64,000 nucleotides of DNA, from assembly GCA_015232335.1 (NCBI GenBank), contig JADFZV010000002.1:1-64000 (forward strand), in the 5' to 3' direction. A program made the translations under genes and the position numbers. The stretch's first letter is position 1. Each line of letters begins with the position of its first letter. The notes beneath the pieces are model-generated. The model was given only the letters and a program-made list of their open reading frames with translations. It did no database searches and was not told the DNA's origin. Source of the DNA: Alphaproteobacteria bacterium (GTDB taxonomy: Bacteria > Pseudomonadota > Alphaproteobacteria > Rhodospirillales > WMHbin7). Below are positions 56,306 through 64,000 of this stretch, piece by piece.

Positions 56306-57067
56306 ATGAGTACACCTGACGCCGTGGGCAAGCTCGGCCATCTCAGCGGGGGCGGCGCTGGTGCGACGAAAGTCAAATCTGCAGGAACCGCCGCTGTAAA
56401 GCTGGTTCCTCCGACTTCCAAGCTTTCCGGGATAAGTTCGGGGGCTGCCAAGGCTTCCTCCACCAGTATCGCTCTTGGCAAGATAAGCATCCCCTACACC
56501 AACCTTACTGGGGTCGGCTCTGGGTCTATCAACGCGACCTCAGCCGGGGTCACGAATGGGGCCAAGCTGATTTCATCCCTGTTTTCTGGAAAAGGGCTGA
56601 GCCTTGGTCTTGGCTTGGGCCTCGGCGCTTGGGGGCCTGCATTGCTTGCGGGAACTGTATGCTTAGCTGGGTATGGGGCCTATCGGATGTATGCCGCCAA
56701 TCCAAAGAGCAATCCCCGCTCTTGGACCAAGAGCAGTCAAGAGACCGCCACAATAGTCTCCCAGGTCGCGTCAATGGCTGATGCTGTATACGGAGCATTT
56801 AGAAAGCTGGTATCCTCACCGGACGATGAGGCGGCCCTGGCAGCGGAGCTTGCCGCCGAAATCGCGGCAGCAGAGAGGCTAATCGCCGAGGCCAACGAGG
56901 CTGAGAAGCGTGCATTAGCCGCCGGTGTCAATGCCAAGCAGGCCGCCAAGTTGGCCGCCGCCGCCAAGCGGAAGGCGAAAGCTGCATTGGACCTTCAGCA
57001 TTCCACTGAATCCAAGCTGGCGGCCACTCGGGCACGAAAGCATAAAATTGCCGCCGCCATGGTATAG
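56306..57067 (+). CDS. Mms6/MamD-type GL-repeat magnetosome protein with long C-terminal helix
   Basis: A 253-residue protein. A Ser/Gly/Ala/Thr-rich front (1-90) precedes the Leu-Gly motif GLSLGLGLGLGAWGP (residues 97-111) that merges into one membrane helix (about 108-128). This motif is the hallmark of Mms6, MamG and MamD, tightly crystal-associated magnetosome membrane proteins. Unlike Mms6, which ends in a short acidic iron-binding tail, the C-terminus (about 174-245) is a long Ala/Lys/Glu helix (ELAAEIAAAERLIAEANEAE). GGGGAAA precedes the ATG. It is first in a one-strand cluster with McaB-, McaA- and MamD-like genes. Confidence 0.75.
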   Translation: MSTPDAVGKLGHLSGGGAGATKVKSAGTAAVKLVPPTSKLSGISSGAAKASSTSIALGKISIPYTNLTGVGSGSINATSAGVTNGAKLISSLFSGKGLSLGLGLGLGAWGPALLAGTVCLAGYGAYRMYAANPKSNPRSWTKSSQETATIVSQVASMADAVYGAFRKLVSSPDDEAALAAELAAEIAAAERLIAEANEAEKRALAAGVNAKQAAKLAAAAKRKAKAALDLQHSTESKLAATRARKHKIAAAMV

Positions 57068-57136
57068 TCCATATTTACGGCAATACCGGCTGTGCTAATC
57101 TAAGCGAATATGGCCGTTAGCCATTTGAGGGGGATT

Positions 57137-57988
57137 ATGCCGATACTTCTTATCGCTCTGTCAGCATGCGGGTTTTTGGCCGTCATGGTTGGCGTGTCCA
57201 AACTGGCTGATCGCGACAAGGCAAAACCAGTCCCCAAGGATAGCCGACCAATAAACTTTCAGGGTGCCGATGACGTTGGGAAGCTTACCCGGCAGAAGGC
57301 CGATCTTCAACTTCGGGTGAATGCGCTTGCCGCAAGAGAAGATGCGCTTCTCGCCTCTGTCCGTGAATTTGAGCAGGGAGTGGATGCCCGTAAAGCCGAG
57401 AAGCTGGCGGCCGAGCAAGCTGAAATCAACGCCGCCATCACTGCCAAGGTTGTGGCTGAAACCCGTGTGAACGAGCTTCGTGAGGTCGAGCAGAAGTTGG
57501 TAGAGCTAATCTCCGGCCTTCAGGAGGAGGTCGGTCGCAAGAGAACACATGTGGATGAATTGTCCTCTAATGTCACTGACCTCACCAGAACAAAGGACGC
57601 TCTCGACGAAAGAATCACCGCTCTCTTGGCTCGGCAGCGTGAGATTGAGGCTGAGATGGCCGAACTGGATCGGGACATCGACGAGCGCCGCCGGGAGAAA
57701 GTCGCCGAAATGGAGGGGGCCATCGCCGCGCAAAAGGAACTGGCGCTGTCTAAGATCATGGCGTGGACGGAATCTGAAAAGTCGCGGCTTCAGGAACGTT
57801 TTGAGAGCAGCTATCAGACCGAGGTCACTGACTTGCGGCGTCAGCTGATCGAGAAAGTTACAGCCGAATTCGACAGCATCCATGAATATTTCTCGACCTT
57901 CGCCTCGGAGCGCAAGCTCATGGCCGAGACCGAGATCAAGGACTTCCTTGCGGAGAAGCGTTCGACCATTCTGTCCAATCTCGAATAG
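57137..57988 (+). CDS. McaB-like membrane-anchored coiled-coil protein
   Basis: A 283-residue protein from the ATG at 57137; GAGGGGGA lies directly upstream, while the in-frame ATG at 57110 has no such site. One N-terminal membrane helix (about 2-20) is followed by an unbroken coiled coil to the end (for example LRVNALAAREDALLASVREF; VDELSSNVTDLTRTKDALDE). The helix end contains LSAC, so a lipoprotein is an alternative. McaB of M. magneticum AMB-1, as I recall, has the same plan and sits on magnetosomes. The McaA-like gene follows 13 bp later, which supports the assignment. Confidence 0.6.
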   Translation: MPILLIALSACGFLAVMVGVSKLADRDKAKPVPKDSRPINFQGADDVGKLTRQKADLQLRVNALAAREDALLASVREFEQGVDARKAEKLAAEQAEINAAITAKVVAETRVNELREVEQKLVELISGLQEEVGRKRTHVDELSSNVTDLTRTKDALDERITALLARQREIEAEMAELDRDIDERRREKVAEMEGAIAAQKELALSKIMAWTESEKSRLQERFESSYQTEVTDLRRQLIEKVTAEFDSIHEYFSTFASERKLMAETEIKDFLAEKRSTILSNLE

Positions 57989-58001
57989 ACGGGAATCGGA
58001 C

Positions 58002-59507
58002 ATGCTTGCTCGCATCATTCTGGCTGCCGCCCTGATTGCCAGTGTTTTTCTTGGCCCTGTTCGTCCAGTTTCAGCCCAAGAGCAGCCGGACATTATCATC
58101 TTGTTCGATCAGTCGGGATCGGTTGGAAAGCATGATCCAAAACTCGCCTCCAAGGCCTGGCTGCTTACCTTCCTGAAGACCTTCGACAATCCGTATAAGA
58201 TCGAAATCGTCGGGTTCGACGAAACCCTGTACCGCCACCTCGCCATCGATCGCGATCCCACCACCGACATCAATGCCGTGAACCAGGCCATCGACGGCAT
58301 TGAAACGGTCGGCAAGGCGACGGATTTGGAGATGCCCTTTCGTTATCTGCTGAATTTCGCAAAATCCTCGACGAAACTGGCCGTGATCATATCCGATGGC
58401 GAGCCTGAGATTTGGGATGCCAAGCTGGGCTATCTCAGCAAGGAGGTTCAAGCGGACTCCCGCTATGACAATCTGAACAGTCAGTATCAACAAATGAAGG
58501 ATGCCGGGATATCAAAGCGCGAACAGTTTGAAAAGCTCGGTGCCTTGTACCACGCCCGTAATATCGATCTGATCGAAGGCCAGATGCCCGGCATTGCCAA
58601 ACTGATCGGGGATCGGCTAATCATCTGGGATTTATCTGGAACCTCCTATTATCTGAAGACCTGGGCCAAGGCTGCGGGTGCCCAATATCTGCCGATGCGG
58701 GTGGCTGCTCAGGAAAACCCCGTTGAGCAATTGCAGAAGGCCATGACGGCCTTGCAGCAGCATTCCAGTGCCATTGTCAAGGAAGCCCTACCGGACGACC
58801 ATGAACATCGAGCTGCTATAGCTCTGACCACAATTCCTGAGATCGCTTCGAAAATTCAGCCGAGTGAGCAACCCGCCCCCAAGCCGCTATCTCCCCCCAT
58901 CGAAACCAGGGTGGCGGAGCCGGTTGCGCCGCAGTCCGTCGCTCCTGCGGATGCGCAAGTCAGTCAGTCACTCATATGGGGGATTGCTCTTGTGTTGTTG
59001 GGCGGTGTTATTGGCGTTTTGATTGTCTACCGTCGACGAGCGGCGGCCAAGGCCGAACCAGCCGTTCCAGTGGACCTTGCCTCCCAGTACATTGACGCCA
59101 AGGTCAAAGGTGCCCTTGATGACGCGGAGAAATTGCGGCGGAAGCTTCTTATTGCGCAAAGCGAAGCTGTCAAGGTCGAGCGACGATTCTCATTGCGTGT
59201 TGCTGTGCCTTCCGGAGCCATGGAAATTCAATGGATCAGTGGCGATGGTGAGAAGCGGGAAACGCCTGCCATCAATCTTTCCATGCACGGTGTCAAATTC
59301 GAGACTCATGGGGCCGAGGTCAAGGCCGTCACCAAGATTATCTGCCCGAATATGGATGTGGTTCTGGGGGTGAAGAAATTTCAGGAAATCCGCCGTGATG
59401 GAAGTAGCTCCGTTGCCCTTCTGATCGAGTTTGAGAACAATCTCGACGACTGGATGCGGTGGGTAGAAATCATCACCCGGATCGACCAGACCCCCACAAA
59501 ACTGTGA
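58002..59507 (+). CDS. McaA-like protein: signal peptide, VWA domain, membrane helix, PilZ-like domain
   Basis: A 501-residue protein. The signal peptide (1-25) ends VSAQ. The VWA domain (about 28-255) has a full MIDAS: DQSGS (36-40), Thr107 and Asp132 in SDGEP. A Pro-rich stretch (285-320) leads to a membrane helix at 324-343, then a basic RRR stop. The cytoplasmic part (about 390-490) has RFSLR (395-399) and NLSMHG (425-430), matching the RxxxR and (D/N)xSxxG signature of c-di-GMP-binding PilZ domains. VWA outside plus one helix matches McaA, the inner-membrane protein that spaces magnetosomes in AMB-1. The McaB-like gene ends 13 bp upstream. Confidence 0.7.
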   Translation: MLARIILAAALIASVFLGPVRPVSAQEQPDIIILFDQSGSVGKHDPKLASKAWLLTFLKTFDNPYKIEIVGFDETLYRHLAIDRDPTTDINAVNQAIDGIETVGKATDLEMPFRYLLNFAKSSTKLAVIISDGEPEIWDAKLGYLSKEVQADSRYDNLNSQYQQMKDAGISKREQFEKLGALYHARNIDLIEGQMPGIAKLIGDRLIIWDLSGTSYYLKTWAKAAGAQYLPMRVAAQENPVEQLQKAMTALQQHSSAIVKEALPDDHEHRAAIALTTIPEIASKIQPSEQPAPKPLSPPIETRVAEPVAPQSVAPADAQVSQSLIWGIALVLLGGVIGVLIVYRRRAAAKAEPAVPVDLASQYIDAKVKGALDDAEKLRRKLLIAQSEAVKVERRFSLRVAVPSGAMEIQWISGDGEKRETPAINLSMHGVKFETHGAEVKAVTKIICPNMDVVLGVKKFQEIRRDGSSSVALLIEFENNLDDWMRWVEIITRIDQTPTKL

Positions 59508-59527
59508 GCAAGGGGCAGGATATTTCC

Positions 59528-59659
59528 ATGATCAATCTGATTGATGACACCCTGGACTTCGTGGGACACGAACTTCAGGTTGCTCGAGATATATTTCTTT
59601 GGACAGATATCGCCTCAGCTTGCTATAACTTAATCACAATATACATAGGCGTATATTAG
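59528..59659 (+). CDS. Possible 43-residue peptide
   Basis: MINLIDDTLDFVGHELQVAR begins a 43-residue frame 20 bp after the McaA-like stop; AAGGGGCAGGA lies upstream. It is amphipathic with a hydrophobic C-terminal end. There is no homologue that I recognise. It could be a small islet peptide or chance. Confidence 0.35.
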   Translation: MINLIDDTLDFVGHELQVARDIFLWTDIASACYNLITIYIGVY

Positions 59660-59667
59660 GCCTATGT
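59643..59667. repeat. Inverted repeat upstream of the MamD-like gene
   Basis: ACATAGGC and GCCTATGT are perfect 8-bp arms around a 9-bp AT-rich centre, 75 bp before the MamD-like start. No T tract follows, so an operator or mRNA hairpin is as likely as a terminator. Confidence 0.5.
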
Positions 59668-59741
59668 AACATTGTCAAAATTAGGGGTATCTTCAGCAGA
59701 TCGGCTTGTCGCTCTGCGTCATTGTATAGGGAGTAGTTAGT

Positions 59742-60749
59742 ATGCTTGACCAAATGATCATGGCCAAGGTCGAGGGAACCACCCAGGCCGCTCTCCTGTC
59801 ATCGATGACCGGGAATTCCTACACGGTAGGTCAGGTTACTGCTGCTGGAAATGGAATGGGACACTGGTTGTTCCTGAACCCAGCTGGCGCTACCGTTGGA
59901 AAGGGTGCCGTCGCCCTCAAGCTGGAAGGTGCCCGTCAAGTCGCGCAGTTGTCGGGGATGGTGGGCAAGACAGTCACCATTGGCAAAGCCCCTCTCGTTG
60001 CAGACGGCATGAGCAAATGGCTTGTGCTGTGCCCCAAAGCCGGTGTTGCAGCAAAGGGCGCTGCCGTTGCTGCTGGCGCTGGTGGCCTGACGGCTGCCGC
60101 CACCCAGGGTGGCGGGAACGGCATGATCATGATGAAGCTCGAAGGCGCGAGACAGGCCGGGCAGGTCCAGATGATGACCGGCAAGACTTTCATGGTGGCG
60201 AAGACCACTGCCGCCGGGAATGGAGCCGCCAATTGGCTCTTCCTTCAACCCGTTGGTGAAACCGCTGCCACCATGAAGGATCTGGTGGTCCTCAAGGTTC
60301 AACATGGAGCTGGGCAGTTGCCGTGGCTGGTCGGCAAGACCTTCGCTATTGGCGAGGCTCCTATGATGGCTGGTACAACGAGCAAATTCCTGGTTCTCAA
60401 TCCTGTGACGGGTGTCGCCGCTAAGGGTGCAGTCGGAAGCGCTATCGCCGCCAAGGGTGCCATGCAGACTGTGGCATTGCAGACTGCCGGTAAAGCTGCT
60501 GTGGCGGGTTCAGTTGCCAAGGGTGCCGCTGCTGGCGCTGCCTCCAAGGGTGCCGCTGCGGTCGGCACTCTATGGACTGGTACCGGCATGAGCCTGGGCC
60601 TTGGCTTGGGGCTCGGCGCTGCTGGTCCTGTTATCCTGGGTGGCGTCATCGCCGCAGCCGGTTACGGCATTTACCGCTACCGCAAGGCCCGGACCACCTC
60701 GGCAACATCCGAGCTAGATGACGCGATTTCGGACGCCGTGACGGCTTAA
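59742..60749 (+). CDS. mamD: MamD-like magnetosome protein
   Basis: A 335-residue protein. Four related repeats of about 40 residues (roughly 8-47, 57-98, 128-171, 182-223) share the plan E/HGxxQxxxL..GKxxxVxxxPxxxxxxxxWLxLxP. An Ala/Gly/Lys-rich stretch (224-280) is followed by GMSLGLGLGLGAAGP (282-296), a membrane helix (to about 313) and a short tail RYRKARTTSATSELDD. This order is that of MamD (Mms7), which controls crystal size and is bound to magnetite. AGGGAG precedes the ATG. The GL motif is almost identical to that at 56306. I call it MamD-like because it lies outside a mamGFDC operon here. Confidence 0.85.
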   Translation: MLDQMIMAKVEGTTQAALLSSMTGNSYTVGQVTAAGNGMGHWLFLNPAGATVGKGAVALKLEGARQVAQLSGMVGKTVTIGKAPLVADGMSKWLVLCPKAGVAAKGAAVAAGAGGLTAAATQGGGNGMIMMKLEGARQAGQVQMMTGKTFMVAKTTAAGNGAANWLFLQPVGETAATMKDLVVLKVQHGAGQLPWLVGKTFAIGEAPMMAGTTSKFLVLNPVTGVAAKGAVGSAIAAKGAMQTVALQTAGKAAVAGSVAKGAAAGAASKGAAAVGTLWTGTGMSLGLGLGLGAAGPVILGGVIAAAGYGIYRYRKARTTSATSELDDAISDAVTA

Positions 60750-60827
60750 GCGCGGATATATGCTGGGCCTTTACGTGTTCGCAGATCGTGCCGTGTAAGC
60801 TTGGTATGAACAGGAGGATGTTGGTCT

Positions 60828-61670
60828 GTGACTAATATCCCCAAAAAAAGTCGAAAGCGGGCAAGCCCCAGATCCAAGACATCAGGTGAAATACCCTGCG
60901 TAGTTCCGTGTGCAAACATTGGCCCCCCCCCTTCAGAGCGTAAGGGCCGTGACACAGAGCGGGAAGGACGAGACACATTCATTGAAGAATGCCTCGTCCT
61001 CATGCCCAAAGTTGAAGCTGGTCTGAGTGCATACCGTTCTTCAACCATGGTCCATCTTGAAAGCCCACCAAGTAGCATCATCCGTGTTATGGCAAATGGC
61101 GCAACCGCCCATGCCCTGGCGGATTTAGCATGCTTTGCGACGGCTTTTGAAGCTGCCCTACTTTATGGGGAAACGGAGGGGTGGACGGAGAGTCTGACCG
61201 AGGTTTTCGATAAAAGCTTCGCCATGCTGTCACTTCACCTTGAGGTGGCTAAGGCCGGGGCGGCCTGGAACTCAGATTGGGACATTGATTTAGTGGCCGA
61301 TTTGATGGTCACCGCCAGCCCATTGGACCAGATTGTGGATAAGGCTGTGGGTAACTCTCCGGATCAATTGGGTGTGAGTACAGACACAGAAAGTTTCTCC
61401 ACCCATCATGGGGAAGCAACGGATGGTCCCACCATGGGGCCTTTTCTGCACCCCAGCCCACAGATGTCCCAGGTTCATTATCACAAGCAAGCCACCACCC
61501 TTTGGGATGGTCGGGAAAGTCTATTTCTCAAGCTTTGGAGCGTGTTGTCACGAACAACGTCGACATGGTCGAGTGTGAAAACAGGTAAGCCTGCCAGCGT
61601 GGTCAAACGCCCTCAAAAAGCAAGGCGCTCACGCGGCGAAGAAGATCCGCTCCTGGAAGCTCTTCGCTAG
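60828..61670 (+). CDS. Hypothetical protein downstream of the MamD-like gene
   Basis: A 280-residue protein with a GTG start; AGGAGG lies 10 nt upstream. The front is basic (KKSRKRASPRSK) and Pro-rich, the middle (about 50-150) is helical (LADLACFATAFEAALLYGE), and the tail is basic. There is no membrane segment. It may belong to the islet by position (79 bp after mamD, same strand). The family is not recognised. Confidence 0.55.
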   Translation: MTNIPKKSRKRASPRSKTSGEIPCVVPCANIGPPPSERKGRDTEREGRDTFIEECLVLMPKVEAGLSAYRSSTMVHLESPPSSIIRVMANGATAHALADLACFATAFEAALLYGETEGWTESLTEVFDKSFAMLSLHLEVAKAGAAWNSDWDIDLVADLMVTASPLDQIVDKAVGNSPDQLGVSTDTESFSTHHGEATDGPTMGPFLHPSPQMSQVHYHKQATTLWDGRESLFLKLWSVLSRTTSTWSSVKTGKPASVVKRPQKARRSRGEEDPLLEALR

Positions 61671-61763
61671 CTGTGCGCTGCATTCCTCCGGCGTGGGTCG
61701 CCTTTTGTAATTCGGTCATTTCGTCGATTCTGCCGTGATCTTTGGTGGAATTTGGAGTGAGAA

Positions 61764-62156
61764 GTGTCCACAAAACCGGTTATGGACACAAGTTCGACGG
61801 GGCGTCGGCGCAATCGCTCGTGGTCTGAAGCGTTGAAGCGGGGGATTGTCGCGGCGTCCTTTGAGCCGGGTTATTCGGTTTCGGTGGTTGCAAGGCGCTA
61901 TGACGTGAACGCGAACCAACTGTTCAATTGGCGCAAGGCCTTTCGCGATAGCTCGCCCGGCAGACCACCTGATCCGGCCACCCTGCAGTTGGTGCCAGTG
62001 GTCGTGTGGCCAGAGCAGCCGGAAGAGGCAACGCCGCAATCAGCGATGCCGATGGTGGCGATAGAGATCTATGTGGCCGACAAGTACCGTCTTCGCGTCG
62101 GCAGCGGCGTCGATGCAGGGGCCCTCCAACTCGTCCTCGGTGTTCTGGAGCGACGG
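61764..62156 (+). mobile_element. tnpA: IS66-family tnpA remnant
   Basis: The first about 131 residues match the IS66 accessory protein TnpA: RRNRSWSEALKRGIVAASFE, VSVVARRYDVNANQLFNWRK and the end GALQLVLGVLERR. In IS66 the tnpB start overlaps here, but no TnpB or TnpC coding follows. The frame runs on to 62402 through a GC hairpin (62178-62199) into unrelated sequence. This is a truncated element. No terminal inverted repeats were identified. Confidence 0.8.
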
Positions 62157-62543
62157 ATGATGTCAAAAACGCGAAAACCGCCGGCAGGACGTCCGGCGGC
62201 TTTGCGGTTCCCGGTTCCCGGGCCGTTGGAGGACGGTAACCTTCCGGGAACGCGCATGATGGAACTGAAGGGTATTCTTGCAGTCTTTTTATCAAAGGCA
62301 AGTGATAGAAATCACAAGTCAGGTGTGACGACAATCAATTTACAGGCTAATTTTTTTTGTTTAAACTGTGTTGCACCGGAGTTGCGTTTTATTTGCGGAT
62401 AATACGACTATTTGGGGATGTTGTGTCTAGAAGGTAAAAGATACCGTGGTGCCGTGCCGTCACGAGATGCGCAGTACAAATCGCAGCGGCCTGGCCCCCC
62501 CCTTGCTAACTGAGCTGGATTTTGAGAGATACGGCGGCAAGCC

Positions 62544-63971
62544 ATGAGCCAGCAACCGCATCAGCTTTTCCTTCGGCGGGTATTGAGCCATATCCGTGAA
62601 GAGCGTGGCTTGGTGGCGATCTACGAAGTGTTCCTCTTGATGCTCATCCTGGCCATGGGCGTCCTTACCATTGATTTTGGCCGTCTCGTTGTTCTGAATT
62701 CACAGATTCAGAATGCGGCAGACAATGCCGCCTTAGCCGCCGCTTCTCAGCTAAACGGTTCAGACGGCGCAAGGTCGCGGGCTGAATCACTTGCCATTGC
62801 TACAATGACCCGCTCCAGTCCTCTTACGGAGAGCAATACCCCATTCACAATCAGCAGCCTTGAGTTTCTCTCCGGCATCAACCCGGATACGGTGGCAAGC
62901 GATGACAGTACGGCAGTCTATGCTCAGGTTACTCTTAACAAGGTCTCTATGAGCGTTTTGATGAACCCCATGCTTCAATTGCTGGTGAAGTCGGATGTAA
63001 CGGATATGGTGGAACTGACGGCATCGGCCACGGCGAAAAACTCTCCCATAGCCTGCAATATTCCACCCCTTATGGTCTGTGATCCAACCGAAACCATGGG
63101 CTCCTCGGCCAGCCTGTTTGACAATGCCAATGTTGGCAAGCAGATGCTGGTTTTCGAGTCGGGGGCCGGGGGAAGCCTAGCACCGGGTAACTTTGGTCTG
63201 CTGTGCACGGTTGGCGGCAATTGTCTTAATTCGGCTATCGGGAACGAGTTGGAAGCCCAGACGCCCAACGGTTGCGTGGAAGCACAAGTTACGACCTCCC
63301 CTGGCTCCAAGCCAACCGAGCTTACACAGGGCATCAATTCACGCTTTGATACGGCACATGGCGGCAACTCTCCGGCCGGAAACGTCATCAACTATCCGCG
63401 TGACAGCGCCATTACACCATCAAGTGGCAATGTCATGGGTGCAGGGGATTGGGATATCAACACTTATTGGTCCAATCATCATGACGGCGCTGGACTGCCT
63501 TCGGCCTTAAGTGGGGCCACGCGCTACCAAACCTATCTCTACGAACTTGGAGAAACCTATGCCAGCAATGGCAAGTTGACCCTCTACCCGGCTCCATCGA
63601 CCCTGCCTTCAGGTTACTCGACAGTGACAGGGACGAGAGCCGTGCCAAGCTGTAAGACCTATTCCGGTCCGGTAACTTCCGCTCATGGCGTAGGATCTTG
63701 CGATGCCAGTGATCCGAACTATGACGGAGTTCCTAGAACCACCCCTGTAAACGACCCCAAGCGGCGCGTTATTGAGGCCGTGGTCTTGAAGTGCCTAAGC
63801 CAGAACGTTCAGGGGCGAGGCAGCTATGACGTCAATGGACGGTTTGCTCAATTCTTTATCACCGAAGCCGTGCCAGCTCCGCCCGACACAGCCCTCTTCG
63901 TCGAGATTATCGGTGCGCTAGGGGAGGCAAGTTCCGCGAAGTATCATGCCAATGTCTCTTTGGTCAAATAG
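62544..63971 (+). CDS. TadG-like (Flp pilus assembly) exported protein
   Basis: A 475-residue protein. The N-terminal helix (about 22-50; GLVAIYEVFLLMLILAMGVLTIDFGRLVVL) followed by NSQIQNAADNAALAAASQLNG is the TadE/TadG signature. The large Cys-containing extracytoplasmic domain (about 150-475) has no VWA motif that I can see. TadG helps build or anchor Flp pili. No other tad gene is in the window; it ends 29 bp before the edge, so partners may lie to the right. Confidence 0.75.
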   Translation: MSQQPHQLFLRRVLSHIREERGLVAIYEVFLLMLILAMGVLTIDFGRLVVLNSQIQNAADNAALAAASQLNGSDGARSRAESLAIATMTRSSPLTESNTPFTISSLEFLSGINPDTVASDDSTAVYAQVTLNKVSMSVLMNPMLQLLVKSDVTDMVELTASATAKNSPIACNIPPLMVCDPTETMGSSASLFDNANVGKQMLVFESGAGGSLAPGNFGLLCTVGGNCLNSAIGNELEAQTPNGCVEAQVTTSPGSKPTELTQGINSRFDTAHGGNSPAGNVINYPRDSAITPSSGNVMGAGDWDINTYWSNHHDGAGLPSALSGATRYQTYLYELGETYASNGKLTLYPAPSTLPSGYSTVTGTRAVPSCKTYSGPVTSAHGVGSCDASDPNYDGVPRTTPVNDPKRRVIEAVVLKCLSQNVQGRGSYDVNGRFAQFFITEAVPAPPDTALFVEIIGALGEASSAKYHANVSLVK

Positions 63972-64000
63972 GCTTTCCCGCAAAATTCAGGCGCACCACG

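Noticed and set aside
62157..62402. Extension of the IS66 TnpA frame
   Set aside because: Homology stops at the tnpA end, and the frame crosses a GC hairpin into AT-rich sequence.
1..64000. CRISPR array, prophage or rRNA operon
   Set aside because: No regularly spaced repeats, phage structural genes or rRNA-like sequence were seen.

Overview
The window looks like chromosomal DNA from a magnetotactic alphaproteobacterium close to Magnetospirillum/Paramagnetospirillum. Four observations support this. The housekeeping genes and their order are alphaproteobacterial (parvulin-argJ-mutT divergent from secA; gpsA-yciI-EVE-Rieske). There is a bacteriohemerythrin and a hemerythrin-chemoreceptor fusion. 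There is a Shethna FeSII-type ferredoxin, a family known from diazotrophs. Most importantly, 56.3-60.75 kb encodes two proteins with the Leu-Gly repeat of magnetosome proteins Mms6/MamD, flanking a coiled-coil protein and a VWA protein whose architectures match McaB and McaA of M. magneticum AMB-1. All names are from reading the sequence; no database search was possible.

Layout. 0-12.5 kb: end of a zinc-binding protein gene (znuA), a PDC-type histidine kinase, a peptidoglycan-binding repeat protein, a hemerythrin-NIT-HAMP chemoreceptor, a GNAT-MutT fusion, argJ, a parvulin, a free bacteriohemerythrin and a soluble chemoreceptor. 12.7-23.7 kb: secA, a CNNM/CorC-type protein, lepA, nudC, a PfkB kinase, def, manC and an OmpA-like lipoprotein. 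23.9-26.5 kb: tRNA-Arg(ACG) followed by four small unknown or membrane genes, one with a PilS-like tail. 26.5-38 kb: rubrerythrin, a PAS-GGDEF diguanylate cyclase, an SdhAF4-like protein, a nuclease, a glycosyltransferase, acs, the Rieske-EVE-YciI-gpsA operon, an MFS transporter, a DODA-type dioxygenase, a WYL regulator and a VOC protein. 38-48 kb: nhaD behind a long leader, a toxin-antitoxin pair with a nonsense-mutated toxin, prfC, a nitrilase, grxC, comF, a thiS-thiG fusion, a mazEF pair bounded by a duplicated thiG 3' end, the FeSII-like ferredoxin and an unknown 450-residue protein. 48-56 kb: fbp, an OmpA/FecR pair, a CPA1 antiporter with a cNMP domain, tRNA-Arg(CCT) and a DUF748/AsmA-like giant. 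56-64 kb: the magnetosome-type islet, an unknown gene, an IS66 tnpA remnant and a TadG-like protein.

The islet is the most interesting part. A GL-repeat protein with a long Ala/Lys/Glu helix, a McaB-like coiled-coil membrane protein, a McaA-like protein and a MamD-like protein lie on one strand with short gaps. The McaA-like protein has a complete MIDAS outside the membrane and a PilZ-like RxxxR...NxSxxG domain inside. Together they suggest a module that places or shapes magnetosomes, possibly under c-di-GMP control. That last point is inference. The other strong observation is at thiG: a 53-bp second copy of the thiG 3' end lies beyond mazEF and differs almost only at synonymous positions, which suggests that the toxin-antitoxin block arrived by recombination at this gene end.
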